Positions 1 to 9,216 of a stretch of DNA of 64,000 nucleotides are shown piece after piece. The position numbers and the translations under genes are program-made. The stretch is from JBHHUI01 sp965248775. GTDB taxonomy: Bacteria; Chloroflexota; Anaerolineae; Anaerolineales; JBHHUI01. The notes beneath the pieces are model-generated. The model ran no database searches. It saw only the letters and a list, made by a program, of their open reading frames with translations, and had not been told where the DNA came from. The stretch covers positions 4,402,001 through 4,466,000 of the forward strand of contig OZ252150.1 in NCBI GenBank assembly GCA_965248775.1. The letters are read 5' to 3'. How positions within the stretch are numbered: position 1 is the stretch's first letter; each line of letters begins with the position of its first letter.

Positions 1-1
1 C

Positions 2-352
2 GATCACCCCGGTGTGCAACAAGCGGCTGCAGCCTTCGACGCCAGTGGCGCGCCGCCTGAGGAGCGTACGTTCACCTTCATCCTGACGTATGCTGGCTTC
101 TACAACCAGAAGGCTGTTATCGAACAGGCCATCAACACCACGGGCTGGCCGATCAGCGGGGAAGATTTTCTCGCGGCGTTCCAGGCTATCAGTCCCGTAG
201 ACGCGTTGGGCGTCCTTGAATGGACCGCTGCTGGAGAGCAGCGCTCGCCGAGCCGGACGCGCATCAGCCAATTCCAGGCTGCTGGTGACGGTGTTGCGCT
301 TGTACCAGTCTCTGACTGGTTCGAACTACCAAAAGCCTGGCCTCCAGAATAA
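2..352 (+). CDS. branched-chain amino-acid ABC transporter substrate-binding protein, C-terminal part
   Basis: The reading frame is open to the left window edge, so only the last ~116 codons are present and the real start lies outside. The sequence (FTFILTYAGFYNQKAVIEQA, then GEDFLAAFQAIS, ending near PVSDWFELPKAW) resembles the C-terminal lobe of periplasmic LivJ-type (Peripla_BP_6) binding proteins. The livF-type ATPase 1.7 kb downstream on the same strand fits a liv operon that has been split by the insertion sequence between them. A factor-independent terminator follows 17 bases after the stop. Family assignment is by eye and by context; the substrate is not determined. Confidence 0.6.
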   Translation, partial: DHPGVQQAAAAFDASGAPPEERTFTFILTYAGFYNQKAVIEQAINTTGWPISGEDFLAAFQAISPVDALGVLEWTAAGEQRSPSRTRISQFQAAGDGVALVPVSDWFELPKAWPPE

Positions 353-369
353 GTGTCTTTACGTTGATA

Positions 370-407
370 ATAAAGTGACATCCATCCAATGATGGAGGGC
401 ACTTTAT
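370..407 (+). terminator. hairpin terminator after the binding-protein gene
   Basis: Arms ATAAAGTG..TCCATC and GATGGA..CACTTTAT pair across a CAAT loop with one mismatch region; the 3' arm ends in a short T/C-rich tail. It lies just past the stop codon at 352 and before the insertion sequence, so it may end the upstream transcript. Confidence 0.65.
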
Positions 408-427
408 TCCTTCTATTTGAAGGATTA

Positions 428-1953
428 CGAGGCAGGGAAGAGAGACTTAACTCGAGTGTTGTGATTTGAGTGAAAAGGCTCAAGCAGCCAAAGAGTAAGC
501 CTGCTTGGCGAATAAGTACGAGAAGACTTGTTGCTCGTCAGTACCGTCAGACAGAGAGCCGTGAGCCGGCAAGATCAATGCTTCGATTAGCTGCTGGCTT
601 TGTTGGCGAATAACCTGCCCGATGGATTGGATGGGCGCGCAGACCTTGTCACGACGCGATGTGGGCAAACAGTGCAGGTGCAGGAACGAATAGGCCACGA
701 AGACCAGTGACCAGTGCTTATGAATGGCGGCGGCCGAGCGCATGCGATATTCGTGGAGCCCCAGGTTCTGTTTGGCGTCTTGATAAAAGGTCTCAATCGG
801 CCAACGGAGCAGATAGGTTGCGATGATCTTCTTGGCATCCCAACTGAGATGGCTGCTGACCAGCACGGCATAGGTGCCGGTTAAATCAGGCTTGGCAAAG
901 CTGATGACCAGCCGTACCTTCCCCAAAGTCGGGATGCGTACATTCTTGCTGAAGCAGTAGTAGGTCTGCTCGCCCACTTGCATCGGTTTGAAAGCGGAAG
1001 GTGGGATAAGCGGCACTAGGTCCTGCACCTTGATGTGCGGACCATCAAAGCGCATGCGTTCGCCGGAAGCATCCTGGAGCACAAAGCTGTTGGTGATAAG
1101 GTTGCGGTTGTTTTTCAGCAGGCTGATCCAGTGCTTGCCATGCGCACTGAGAACTTCGAGCAATTCGGGTGCCAGGTACCAGGCGTCGAACAGCACCGTT
1201 TCAAAGGGCAAATCGTGCGCCAGCGCCGCCTTGACCAGTTCAGCCGCCAGCGAAATCTTGGTCTGAAAAGATTCGTCCAGAGCCCGGAACTCTGGGTCGG
1301 CCAGCAAGGTGGGTGCGACTTGACGTTTGAAGCGATTACGCTCCTTCTTGGTTTTCGGGATCGTAGCGTCGGGCAACAGTTTCTTGACGAACGCTTCCCA
1401 GTCGGTGACTTCTTCGTAGCGCCGGTACAGTCGCCAGTCGGCCGGAAAGCGAACCGCGCCGCTGATGTAGTGGCCGGTGACCAGATTGTGCGCTAGCGGA
1501 TACATGTGGTTGCCGTGGTTGTAATGTTGGTCAATGTATTCGAACAGACTGCCGACGTGCTCGCACAAAGTATCATCGATGGCCAGCATCGATTTGCGGG
1601 CGCCCTGGCGCTGACGCTTGGTTTGCTGGAATAAGTATGCAATGCGTTCCTGGTTCAGTTCCGCGGCATCCCAGTTCGCTTCCGACAAGAAGCGCGACAG
1701 GTTGGTCTTGTCAGCGCTATCCAACAGGCAGCGCGTCATGTTCGCCATCGACTTGTTCTTCAACACAATCAGTCCGGTTAGATAATTCTCGAAATGCCGG
1801 AACTGACAGCGGTTTTCAAACACCCCGCGAAAGCTGGCGCTGTGCTCTGATACGATGGGAGCCGGTTTTACGATGGGAAGTTGCATCTGCCGAATATGCC
1901 CTAAGATCACTCAAATCACAACACTCGAGGACTTACATATCTTCCCTGCCTCG
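428..1953 (-). mobile_element. IS701/IS4-superfamily insertion sequence
   Basis: The element is bounded by long imperfect terminal inverted repeats: about 46 bp at 428-473 and 1907-1953, both starting CGAGGCAGGGAAG from the outside and ending CTCGAGTGTTGTGATTTGAG inside. It encodes one DDE transposase on the minus strand. No convincing target-site duplication is seen in the flanks. It separates the binding-protein gene from livF. Confidence 0.88.
480..1886 (-). CDS. DDE transposase, IS701/IS4-type
   Basis: About 468 residues from the preferred start MQLPIVKPAP; the frame opens at 1910, but an upstream start would lie inside the terminal repeat. Acidic catalytic positions visible are AIDDTLCEHVG (first Asp), VLFDAWYLA (second Asp) and LRWPIETFYQDAKQNLGL (Glu in a YREK-like context), typical of the IS4/IS701 superfamily. 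The frame is intact and spans nearly the whole element, so it may be active. The exact ISfinder family cannot be decided by eye. Confidence 0.85.
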   Translation of the reverse strand: MQLPIVKPAPIVSEHSASFRGVFENRCQFRHFENYLTGLIVLKNKSMANMTRCLLDSADKTNLSRFLSEANWDAAELNQERIAYLFQQTKRQRQGARKSMLAIDDTLCEHVGSLFEYIDQHYNHGNHMYPLAHNLVTGHYISGAVRFPADWRLYRRYEEVTDWEAFVKKLLPDATIPKTKKERNRFKRQVAPTLLADPEFRALDESFQTKISLAAELVKAALAHDLPFETVLFDAWYLAPELLEVLSAHGKHWISLLKNNRNLITNSFVLQDASGERMRFDGPHIKVQDLVPLIPPSAFKPMQVGEQTYYCFSKNVRIPTLGKVRLVISFAKPDLTGTYAVLVSSHLSWDAKKIIATYLLRWPIETFYQDAKQNLGLHEYRMRSAAAIHKHWSLVFVAYSFLHLHCLPTSRRDKVCAPIQSIGQVIRQQSQQLIEALILPAHGSLSDGTDEQQVFSYLFAKQAYSLAA

Positions 1954-1970
1954 AGCGAAAATCGATATAA

Positions 1971-2010
1971 AACGTAAAACGTGAAATTTTTATGTTTCAC
2001 GTTTTACGTT
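1971..2010. repeat. perfect 16-bp inverted repeat, terminator-like
   Basis: Arms AACGTAAAACGTGAAA (1971-1986) and TTTCACGTTTTACGTT (1995-2010) are perfectly complementary around an 8-base T-rich loop. It sits between the insertion sequence and livF. It could act as a bidirectional terminator or be a dispersed palindromic repeat; AT-rich stems of this type are not proof of either. Confidence 0.6.
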
Positions 2011-2058
2011 TCACGATATTCATTAAATCATCAACGCCTGCTTTTCTAACATGAGCCC

Positions 2059-2862
2059 ATGCTGAATATCAACAATATCGAAGTCATCTATAGTGACGTG
2101 ATCCTCGTCTTGCGTGGTGTATCGCTCGAGGTTGGTGAGGGTCAAATCGTGGCAGTCTTGGGCGCCAACGGCTCTGGGAAAACGACCACACTCAGGGCTA
2201 CTTCCGGCTTGTTGCACGCCGAGGAAGGCGAAGTCACACGGGAAAACATTGAATTTGATGGTGTATCCATCGAGAATCTGCAACCGGACGAAATTGTACG
2301 TCTCGGTATTGTGCAAGTGCTTGAAGGACGCCAATTGTTTGAGCATCTGACAGTGGAAGAAAATCTGTTCACCGGCGCGCTCATCCGGGGCGGCTCATTT
2401 ACTAGCGGCGCGATCAAGGATGATCTTGACCGCGTCTATCATTACTTCCCACGTCTAAAAGAATTCCGCAAACGCACCAGTGGTTACTTGTCCGGCGGCG
2501 AACAACAAATGGTCGTCATTGGGCGCGGCCTCATGGCAAAACCGCGCTTGATGATGCTAGACGAGCCTTCCCTTGGCCTCGCGCCATTGTTGGTGCAAGA
2601 GATCTTCGAGGTTGTTAAACAGACTAGCAAAGAATCGGGGTTGCCCATTCTGCTTGTCGAACAAAACGCACGCATCGCTCTGGACGTAGCTGATTATGCG
2701 TACGTGATGGAAAATGGGCGCGTCGTGCTCGACGGCCCCGCGAACGAACTCGCGGAGAATGAAGATATCAAGGAATTTTATCTGGGCTTGACGCAAGTCG
2801 GTGAACGTAAGAGCTATCGGGATGTCAAACACTACCGCCGGCGCAAACGCTGGTTGGGATAA
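2059..2862 (+). CDS. livF: branched-chain amino-acid ABC transporter ATP-binding protein (LivF-type)
   Basis: 267 residues. Walker A GANGSGKTTTLRA near residues 35-47, ABC signature LSGGEQQMVVIGRGL near 143-157, Walker B RLMMLDEPSLGLAP, and a H-loop-equivalent region LLVEQNARIAL typical of LivF/LivG. The C-terminus carries a basic tail (YRRRKRWLG) a little longer than usual. The start is fixed by an in-frame stop at 2047; no good ribosome binding site is visible. The nearby binding-protein remnant suggests it once belonged to a complete liv operon, now cut off from its upstream genes by the IS; no livH, livM or livG is in the window. A strong terminator follows. Confidence 0.88.
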   Translation: MLNINNIEVIYSDVILVLRGVSLEVGEGQIVAVLGANGSGKTTTLRATSGLLHAEEGEVTRENIEFDGVSIENLQPDEIVRLGIVQVLEGRQLFEHLTVEENLFTGALIRGGSFTSGAIKDDLDRVYHYFPRLKEFRKRTSGYLSGGEQQMVVIGRGLMAKPRLMMLDEPSLGLAPLLVQEIFEVVKQTSKESGLPILLVEQNARIALDVADYAYVMENGRVVLDGPANELAENEDIKEFYLGLTQVGERKSYRDVKHYRRRKRWLG

Positions 2863-2872
2863 CACTCATCTA

Positions 2873-2904
2873 CCTGGCACCATTACGGTGCCGGGTTTGT
2901 TTTT
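2873..2904 (+). terminator. factor-independent terminator after livF
   Basis: Nine-base stem CCTGGCACC / GGTGCCGGG with an ATTAC loop (one T:G pair) is followed directly by TTTGTTTTT. It separates livF from the acyl-CoA ligase gene 15 bases further on. Confidence 0.88.
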
Positions 2905-2918
2905 AAACGAAGGTCATT

Positions 2919-4421
2919 ATGGGTATTCGTGATTTCACTGTCTACGATATGTTGCAGTACAACGCGCGCTATCGCACAGCAGCGACTGCATTGATGAGCC
3001 CCGCCGGAAGCTTGAGCCACGCCGAACTTCTGGGACATATTGACGGGTTGGCCTCGGGATTGCATGCCGCTGGCGTTGAGGCGGGCGCACGCATTTGCAT
3101 CCTGGCCCAAAATTCGTTTGATTATCTGGAATTGTATGGGGCTTGTGCTCGCTTGGGTGCCATCATGTACCCAATCAACTGGCGTCTGTCAGCCGCGGAG
3201 GTTGCTGGAGTTGTGCAGCTAGCCGAACCGCACATGCTCGTCGTCGGCGCGGGTCACATTGAACAGGCTGTGGAAATTGAGCAGGGTAGCGTTCCTGTGC
3301 GCATCGTTCTGGGTTCTGATCAGGCAGATGGCTATCAGCCCTTTTTCGAGCTTTATCAGGATGAGACTGCCCCGAGTGTCGATGTTGCCAGCAACGACCC
3401 TTTCGTCGTAATCTCGACAGCAGCGACCGAAGGTGTACCGCGTGGAGCGGTGCTTACGCATCGCAACATTCTCACTGCCGGACACGAGACGATCGCGCTA
3501 CTGGGCCTATCCGCCGATACACGCTGTCTGGGCGTGCTACCCCTTTTTCACATCCTCGGGCTTGGACTCGCGCTGGAGACGTTGCAGGTCGGTGGCGCCT
3601 GCGTCCTGATGGAGCGGTTCGATCCTGCCGTTGCTGCCAAGATGGTCGGTGAATTTGACGTCACAATGCTCGCTGTCTTTCCGCCGATGTTGCAAATGCT
3701 GCTTGATGCACGCGTTGATAGCAGCGCAACCTTTGACTCCCTGAAATATGTCTTCGGTCTGGAAGGGCCGGAGATCATCCAGCGCCTGCAGACGGAAACC
3801 AGCGCCGACTTCTGGTTCGGATTTGGCCAATCTGAGACGAGCGGCGGTGTGACGATTGTGCGCGCGAAAGACAGGCCCGGCTCAGCTGGGCTGCCCTACT
3901 CCTCAGCTCGTTTACGCTGTGTGGACGAAGAGGGCGAGGATGTGCCGGTGGGAGAGGCGGGCGAGATCGTTGTGCAGGGTCCGATGGTTTTCCAGGGGTA
4001 TTGGCGTGATCCAGAGGCAATAGAGTACGCCCTTCGTCAGGGTTGGCTTCACACCGGGGATATCGGCAAGCTCGACGCCGAAGGTTACCTTTACTACGTC
4101 GGTCGCAAGCCCGAGAAAGAACTGATCAAATCCGGGGGTGAGAATGTGTACCCGGCAGAGGTCGAACAAGTTTTGCAAGAGCTGCCGCAGATCGAGGCAG
4201 TTTGTGTCATCGGGGTGCCGGACCCGAAATGGGGTGAGGCCGTAAAGGCGGTTATCGAACTCACACCCGCCGCAATGCTCTCCGAGGATGAAATTGGGGC
4301 TGCGGTGAGGGACAAGATTGCTTCATATAAAAAGCCGCGTTTTGTAGAATTTGTAGACAGTCTCCCACGCACGGAATCCGGCGACGTTGATCGCGCTGCG
4401 GTAAAGTCAGTCCACGGCTAA
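2919..4421 (+). CDS. AMP-dependent acyl-CoA synthetase/ligase family protein, altered active site
   Basis: 500 residues with the ANL-superfamily layout: degenerate P-loop ISTAATEGVPRGAVLTH near 161-177, PLFHILGLG, GFGQSETSGG (A5-like) near 300-309, GDIGKLDAEGYLYYVGRKPE (A7/A8 hinge) and GGENVYPAEVEQVL. Adenylation followed by CoA thioesterification of a carboxylic acid is the family role. The final motif reads PRTESGDVDR: the near-invariant A10 lysine (normally in GK) is replaced by Asp489, so adenylation may be impaired or the role changed. An AAGG-like ribosome site precedes the ATG. The substrate is not predictable. Confidence 0.8.
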   Translation: MGIRDFTVYDMLQYNARYRTAATALMSPAGSLSHAELLGHIDGLASGLHAAGVEAGARICILAQNSFDYLELYGACARLGAIMYPINWRLSAAEVAGVVQLAEPHMLVVGAGHIEQAVEIEQGSVPVRIVLGSDQADGYQPFFELYQDETAPSVDVASNDPFVVISTAATEGVPRGAVLTHRNILTAGHETIALLGLSADTRCLGVLPLFHILGLGLALETLQVGGACVLMERFDPAVAAKMVGEFDVTMLAVFPPMLQMLLDARVDSSATFDSLKYVFGLEGPEIIQRLQTETSADFWFGFGQSETSGGVTIVRAKDRPGSAGLPYSSARLRCVDEEGEDVPVGEAGEIVVQGPMVFQGYWRDPEAIEYALRQGWLHTGDIGKLDAEGYLYYVGRKPEKELIKSGGENVYPAEVEQVLQELPQIEAVCVIGVPDPKWGEAVKAVIELTPAAMLSEDEIGAAVRDKIASYKKPRFVEFVDSLPRTESGDVDRAAVKSVHG

Positions 4422-4489
4422 AAGGCTCGCCCGAGCCTCTCCCTCTCTATAATTAACCCATAATTCATTGCTGCTCGTTTGCCGCAATG

Positions 4490-6083
4490 CTAGCAGTTTG
4501 TCGGAGAGACAAGTACTTTTACAACATGAATAGCCCTACAGGGCAAAATGAGCAGTTGATTGCGACAAAACAAGCGTAAAACAGTGTGCATTTCATGGAG
4601 GGCAAACCACCTTCTCGCAGCGAGTAGCAGGCGCGCCAAAGCAGCCCCGGCTAAAGCACACCCTTTGCTTGGTAGAGGGTGTGCATGCGTTTGAGGTTGA
4701 ACGCTAGGCAGACCAGACACCATTCCCCGGCTGCTGCCAGCAGGCCGCGCAGAGAAAACTGGCGGAAGCCCAGGACTTCCTTGATGATACCAATGACGGG
4801 TTCCACTGTGCATTTGCGTAAACGGTAGCTGGCTTTGCCGATTTCGGTTTGTAGTTTGTAAGCCATCTTGACTTTCGGACTGGCATCTTCCGGTGGCGGA
4901 GCAGGCATTTGTTCAAAGAAGGTACGCCAGCTTTTGTGGTGAGGTTCGCGACCGGTAGCAATGTAAGGATCAATGCCAAGCTTCTCAAGTGCTGCGATGT
5001 TCGCTTTGCTGAAATATCCATAATCCAAAGCGGCAGCCTTTGGTTTGCCTACTTTTGGAGAGATGGCATCCAGGGTTGGCTCAGCTTCTTTTTTGTCATT
5101 CGGATGGTTCGAAAGTGAAGGCGCCACAATCAAGAGGCTCTCCTGCTCCACAGCAACTTGAACGTTGTAATGCTGGTCGAAGCCATTATTGGTGCTGTTT
5201 TTCATGATGCGAGAGTCCGGATCAGTGAAGTTGTACTGATCTTTGTCCCGTGGTCCCGGCTGCGGTGGTTTCGGTTTGCGACCTCGGGGTTTATGCCCAG
5301 TTTTGCGAGACTTTTCTTCCCGCTCACGCTGTTTGGCTTCGTATTCAGCCCTCTCGGCTGCATATCGTTCCTGCGCACGGGCTTCTAAGACGGCTTTGGC
5401 TTCTGCCAGATTTGCCAAACGTTTCTTGCGAATGGCAATTTCGTCTTCAATGACGAGCCCTTCCGGCAACTGGAGATCACCCTGATCAGCTTGCTCACCG
5501 AGTTCGAAGAGTTTGTTCACTTCCTGGCGCAGTTGGGTCTCTAGTTTTATCAGACGCTTGTAACTGACCGCTTTGCTCTTGGATGCATCAGCATGCACCT
5601 TGCTACCATCCAGACTGATATTACCCAACTTCAGCACCTCAGCAACTTGGGCCAGGAGCAAGATCTGCACAAATAACTCTTGGATCTCAGCCAGAAAGGT
5701 TTTGCGAAAGTTGGCAATTGTGTCGTGGTCAGGATGCAGCCCACTGGCAATATAGCGGAATGGGATACTCTCATAGGTGGCTTTCTCAATCTTACGAGAA
5801 CTGAACACCCCGTTGGCATAACCATAGAAGAGCAATCCCAACAGGATCTCTGGCGCAATAGGTTGACCACCCGTCGGTGCATATTGTGCATAGATCATAC
5901 CCAAATCCAACTGGGCGATAACATCCACCACAAATCGTGCCAAATGATTGGATGGCAGGGCTTCTTCCAGACTGATTGTCTGTTTGAGCATCACTTCGTA
6001 ATTGGGTTTCTTGAATTTTCTAGCCATGCCCGTAGATTATCACCGATTTCGCTATCTCAGGTTGCTCTCCGACAAACTGCTAG
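4490..6083 (-). mobile_element. IS1182-family insertion sequence, copy 1
   Basis: 1594 bp, ends CTAGCAGTTTGTCGGAGAG / CTCTCCGACAAACTGCTAG as terminal inverted repeats; CTAG at each end may be a palindromic target or duplication. The second copy at 11262-12855 has exactly the same length and differs at only two positions that I found by eye (near 4618 and 4740 here), so one or both copies moved recently. It lies just upstream of the amidohydrolase start at 6092. Confidence 0.92.
4651..6027 (-). CDS. IS1182-family transposase
   Basis: 458 residues, starting MARKFKKPNYEVMLKQTISL, with the DUF772-type N-terminal domain (SLEEALPSNHLARFVVDVIA), a long basic/charged middle (YEAKQREREEKSRKTGHKPR), the central SRIMKNSTNNGFDQHYNVQ block, and the C-terminal KCTVEPVIGIIKEVLGFRQF segment with the catalytic Glu. 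This domain order is characteristic of IS1182/IS5-like DDE transposases. Compared with the second copy it has Leu instead of Pro in GLLAAAGEW. The frame is intact. Confidence 0.92.
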   Translation of the reverse strand: MARKFKKPNYEVMLKQTISLEEALPSNHLARFVVDVIAQLDLGMIYAQYAPTGGQPIAPEILLGLLFYGYANGVFSSRKIEKATYESIPFRYIASGLHPDHDTIANFRKTFLAEIQELFVQILLLAQVAEVLKLGNISLDGSKVHADASKSKAVSYKRLIKLETQLRQEVNKLFELGEQADQGDLQLPEGLVIEDEIAIRKKRLANLAEAKAVLEARAQERYAAERAEYEAKQREREEKSRKTGHKPRGRKPKPPQPGPRDKDQYNFTDPDSRIMKNSTNNGFDQHYNVQVAVEQESLLIVAPSLSNHPNDKKEAEPTLDAISPKVGKPKAAALDYGYFSKANIAALEKLGIDPYIATGREPHHKSWRTFFEQMPAPPPEDASPKVKMAYKLQTEIGKASYRLRKCTVEPVIGIIKEVLGFRQFSLRGLLAAAGEWCLVCLAFNLKRMHTLYQAKGVL

Positions 6084-6091
6084 GCTGCTCT

Positions 6092-6970
6092 ATGCGATTC
6101 TTCGACGCCCATGCACATCTATTTCCACCCCGCAGACTGCGGGGGCTCATCCGCTGGGTGCGGCGTGCTTTCCCCTCGCATCCGGTGGCTGTGGATGTCT
6201 TGCTGGATGAGCTTGTGGATGAGATGCGCGCCTGCGGAACGGAGTATATTGTGAATCTGATGTTTCCGTTGGCGCCGGGCGAAGTCGACACATTGCACGA
6301 TTTCAACGCACGACTGGCAGCGCGCATTCCCGGACTGCTCCCCATGGCGGGAGTCCACCCTGCCAATCCCAACTGCCTGGAGCAAACCATCCATGCCCTC
6401 GACGATCTCGACTTCGTTGGGGTTAAGATACATACGATGGTGCAACAAATTGATCCGTTTGATAAAATTTTACATCCGGTATATGCAGAGCTTGAGCAAA
6501 GGCAGCGACCACTATGGCTGCATACCGGCTTTGAATAAATCTATAATTTTGAATTCCCAGATGAACACTTGCGCCGGATTGCAGAACAATTCCCCAAGAT
6601 GCCGGTTGTGCTTGCCCATGCGATGTTCCCGCGTCTGGAGGCCGCATTTCAACTGGCTGCTACTTGCCCGAACATCTATTTGGATATGACCAATGTATTT
6701 GGCGTCTTGGCGCATCCGGCAATGTATGGCCCGAGCGACCTGCAGCTAGATTATGGCCTTTTGATTGATACTCTTCATTGGGGGCTGGAAGAATTCGCCG
6801 GGCGGATTGTTTTTGGAAGCGATCATCCCGCCGGTATAGGCGGTCTTGAGCAAATCCTTGCCGATCTGGCGAGTATTGCAATCGCACCACGTGCCAGGCA
6901 AGCTATGCTCATGGATGCACCGCACGCTCTTTTCTCGGAGTGGGCGCCCGGATGGATGGCGAGAAAATAG
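6092..6970 (+). pseudogene. amidohydrolase (TIM-barrel, amidohydrolase-2 type) with an in-frame stop
   Basis: The reading frame starts MRFFDAHAHLFPP (HxH metal motif) eight bases after the IS1182 copy and runs to LWLHTGFE, where TAA (6536-6538) stops it at codon 149. Beyond the stop the same frame continues without a shift (IYNFEFPDEHLRRIAEQFPK, VVLAHAMFP, then FGSDHPAG) to 6970, giving 292 codons in all, normal for this family of metal-dependent hydrolases. The HAM and GSDHP segments are the later metal/catalytic motifs. TAA cannot encode selenocysteine, so a nonsense mutation (probably of Glu, GAA to TAA) is the simplest reading. The IS may have removed the native promoter. Confidence 0.82.
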
Positions 6971-7108
6971 CTCGACCTATCGATGTCTGGCCTGTTCCTT
7001 GCAACATCCAAACATAAGGCGTTTCCGGATAACCCGGACGCCTCTGCTGCACTCTGATACTTCAACATTTGCAGCAGTTACACGAAGGGGATTGAGAGGG
7101 CAGCGAAA

Positions 7109-8599
7109 ATGCGAGCCTATCGGCGCCTGACAAAGAATATTCTTGTAGTTGTTATCGTAGCGGCGGTAATAAATCCATGGCCCATACGTCCAGCGTTTGC
7201 TGCTACAAATCTGTTGACCAACCCCGGATTCGAAGAGGGCTGGTACTATTGGAATCTCATTCCAGAACTGTCGGTCCCCAATGGCTGGGGTTTTTGGTGG
7301 GCAGATTCCGGTACGGCACTACTCGACCCGCAGGACCATGCCTGGGCTCGGCCGGAAGTTGTCACCTGGCTCAACACGGGCTTCGGAGATGATTTTCAGC
7401 AGGCCTGGGCTTGGCGTGATGGCACGCACACGTTAAAGGTTTTCGGGGCCTGGCGTCCCATCTGGTTCCGGTTAAATCAGGATGTTTCGGGATTGACCTC
7501 CGGAGCAAGTTACAAATTTACGGTGCCAATTCGTCCAGAGACCGTGTTCTCCTGGGATCCGAAAGTCTATTCCGGAGAGACCAATGCGGGCGAATACCGG
7601 CTCATCGCGCGTTCCGGCGGCCAGACGTTCGAGACCGGCTGGCTAGATGCTACGAGCGTGCCTCCCGGGCAATGGAATTTGCTGCAACTCACATTTCAAC
7701 TTCCCAGCAGTTCTGTTTCAGTTGAAGTCGAAGTTCGCGGACGGTGGGGATTGGTCAATAATGCTTTCTATCTAGATCAACTCTCTCTTGAGCAGACGGG
7801 TGCTGTGGTAGCAGCGACTGCGACACCAACCGATACGCCGCCAACGAATACGCCGGTACCCACCGCAACAAGCGCGAGTTCAACATCGTCGTCTTCATCT
7901 TCCTCATCCGGGTCGAGTTCATCTTCGAGCAGCTCGTCGTCAGATAGCAGTTCGCAAACGAGCAGCTCACAAAGCAGCGCGCCGGCTCCAACCAATACAC
8001 CAATTCCAGAGGTTGCGCAGGCTCCGGCAAGTTCATCGACAAGCACGCAGTACACCGTCGTACTGGGCGACACTTTGTGGCGCATTGCACGCGATCATGG
8101 CGTCACGATGAATGCGATCGCCACTCTCAATGGCATCACGAACTATGCGCTTGTCTTCACAGGAACGACGCTTCAAATTCCTGTCGCCGGATCGACAGTG
8201 TCCAGTCAGTCGGGCACCACGGCAAGCTCATCGAGTTCTAGTTCAACGACGACCACTGCTACGGGCAGTACGACATCTTCTACAACCACGAGCACAACCA
8301 ACGACACCGCGAGCAGCTACACCGTACAACGCGGCGATACACTCGCGATCATTGGACGCAAATTCGGCCTCAGTGCAAGCGTGCTTGCGACAACGAACAA
8401 TCTAAATAATGTAAATCTGATTTATGCGGGGCAGGAACTAACGATACCGGCGCGGAGTAAATTCTATACAGTGCGTGCCGGCGATACGCTTGCTTCTATC
8501 GCGGCACAATTCGGAGTCACAAAGGATACGCTGGTTAGCGCCAATCGCTTGCGTAATCCCAACCTGATCTATCGGGGGCAGGTCCTCTCTATTCCGTGA
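7109..8599 (+). CDS. secreted LysM-repeat protein with N-terminal carbohydrate-binding-like domain
   Basis: 496 residues. Signal peptide at 1-31 (hydrophobic ILVVVIVAAVI, AFA cleavage site); residues ~33-230 form a beta-rich domain starting NLLTNPGFEEGW, like CBM/galactose-binding modules; 236-312 is a TPTDTP and poly-Ser linker; LysM1 ~314-358, a second Ser/Thr linker, LysM2 ~403-447, LysM3 ~452-496. LysM modules bind peptidoglycan or related GlcNAc polymers, so an envelope-attached or extracellular protein is likely. The stop codon TGA coincides with the outer end of the adjacent IS200/IS605-type element, so the original C-terminus may have been longer. Confidence 0.85.
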   Translation: MRAYRRLTKNILVVVIVAAVINPWPIRPAFAATNLLTNPGFEEGWYYWNLIPELSVPNGWGFWWADSGTALLDPQDHAWARPEVVTWLNTGFGDDFQQAWAWRDGTHTLKVFGAWRPIWFRLNQDVSGLTSGASYKFTVPIRPETVFSWDPKVYSGETNAGEYRLIARSGGQTFETGWLDATSVPPGQWNLLQLTFQLPSSSVSVEVEVRGRWGLVNNAFYLDQLSLEQTGAVVAATATPTDTPPTNTPVPTATSASSTSSSSSSSSGSSSSSSSSSSDSSSQTSSSQSSAPAPTNTPIPEVAQAPASSSTSTQYTVVLGDTLWRIARDHGVTMNAIATLNGITNYALVFTGTTLQIPVAGSTVSSQSGTTASSSSSSSTTTTATGSTTSSTTTSTTNDTASSYTVQRGDTLAIIGRKFGLSASVLATTNNLNNVNLIYAGQELTIPARSKFYTVRAGDTLASIAAQFGVTKDTLVSANRLRNPNLIYRGQVLSIP

Positions 8600-9216
8600 C
8601 ATACTCTCCCCTCTACCACGTCAAGCTGTGGCTGGGCAGGGGGGAGCATCTTGGGTTCAGACATTGATTGCGCTACAAGAGCGTCTTATATCAACTAGCC
8701 CGAGGGTCGATGTCCCGACCCTTTTGATATTGCGTGCGGCATTGTGATCCCGGCCAATCGCGAAACCACAAACGCCGCAGTCGAATTGCCGTTCGCGCAG
8801 CGGCACGACCTGCCTGTGCCCGCACACGCTGCAGGTCTGCGTGCTCGGCTCGCCCCGGTCGATCCTGACAACCGCCTTGCCGTGACGTGCTCAAGGATGG
8901 CGACGAACTGCATGAAGCCGAGGTCGCTCACCTTGCGCCCCCAAAGCCGCTTCATACCATCGATGTTAAGGTCTTCAATGCAGATGACATCGAACTCGCG
9001 TACCAGATGCAGCGCCAGCTTGAAATGAAAATCGCGACGACGGTTGGCGACGCGCTCATGGGTAGCGGCCAGCCTGCGTTTCGCCTTGCGCCAGTTGCGG
9101 CTGCCCTTGCGCTTACGAGACAGACTGCGGTTTAGACGGGCGACTTCATCCAATGCGGACTTGAAGTGCTCTGGCATGCTGTACTCGTTTCCCCGGTCGT
9201 CGGTGAGAAACGTCTT

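Noticed and set aside
100..483. Minus-strand ORF opposite the binding-protein fragment
   Set aside because: It is antisense to the substrate-binding frame and runs through the terminator hairpin, so it is not a plausible gene.
6536..6538. In-frame stop in the amidohydrolase as a recoding event
   Set aside because: The codon is TAA, which is not read as selenocysteine or pyrrolysine, and no hairpin stands out after it; nonsense mutation is simpler.
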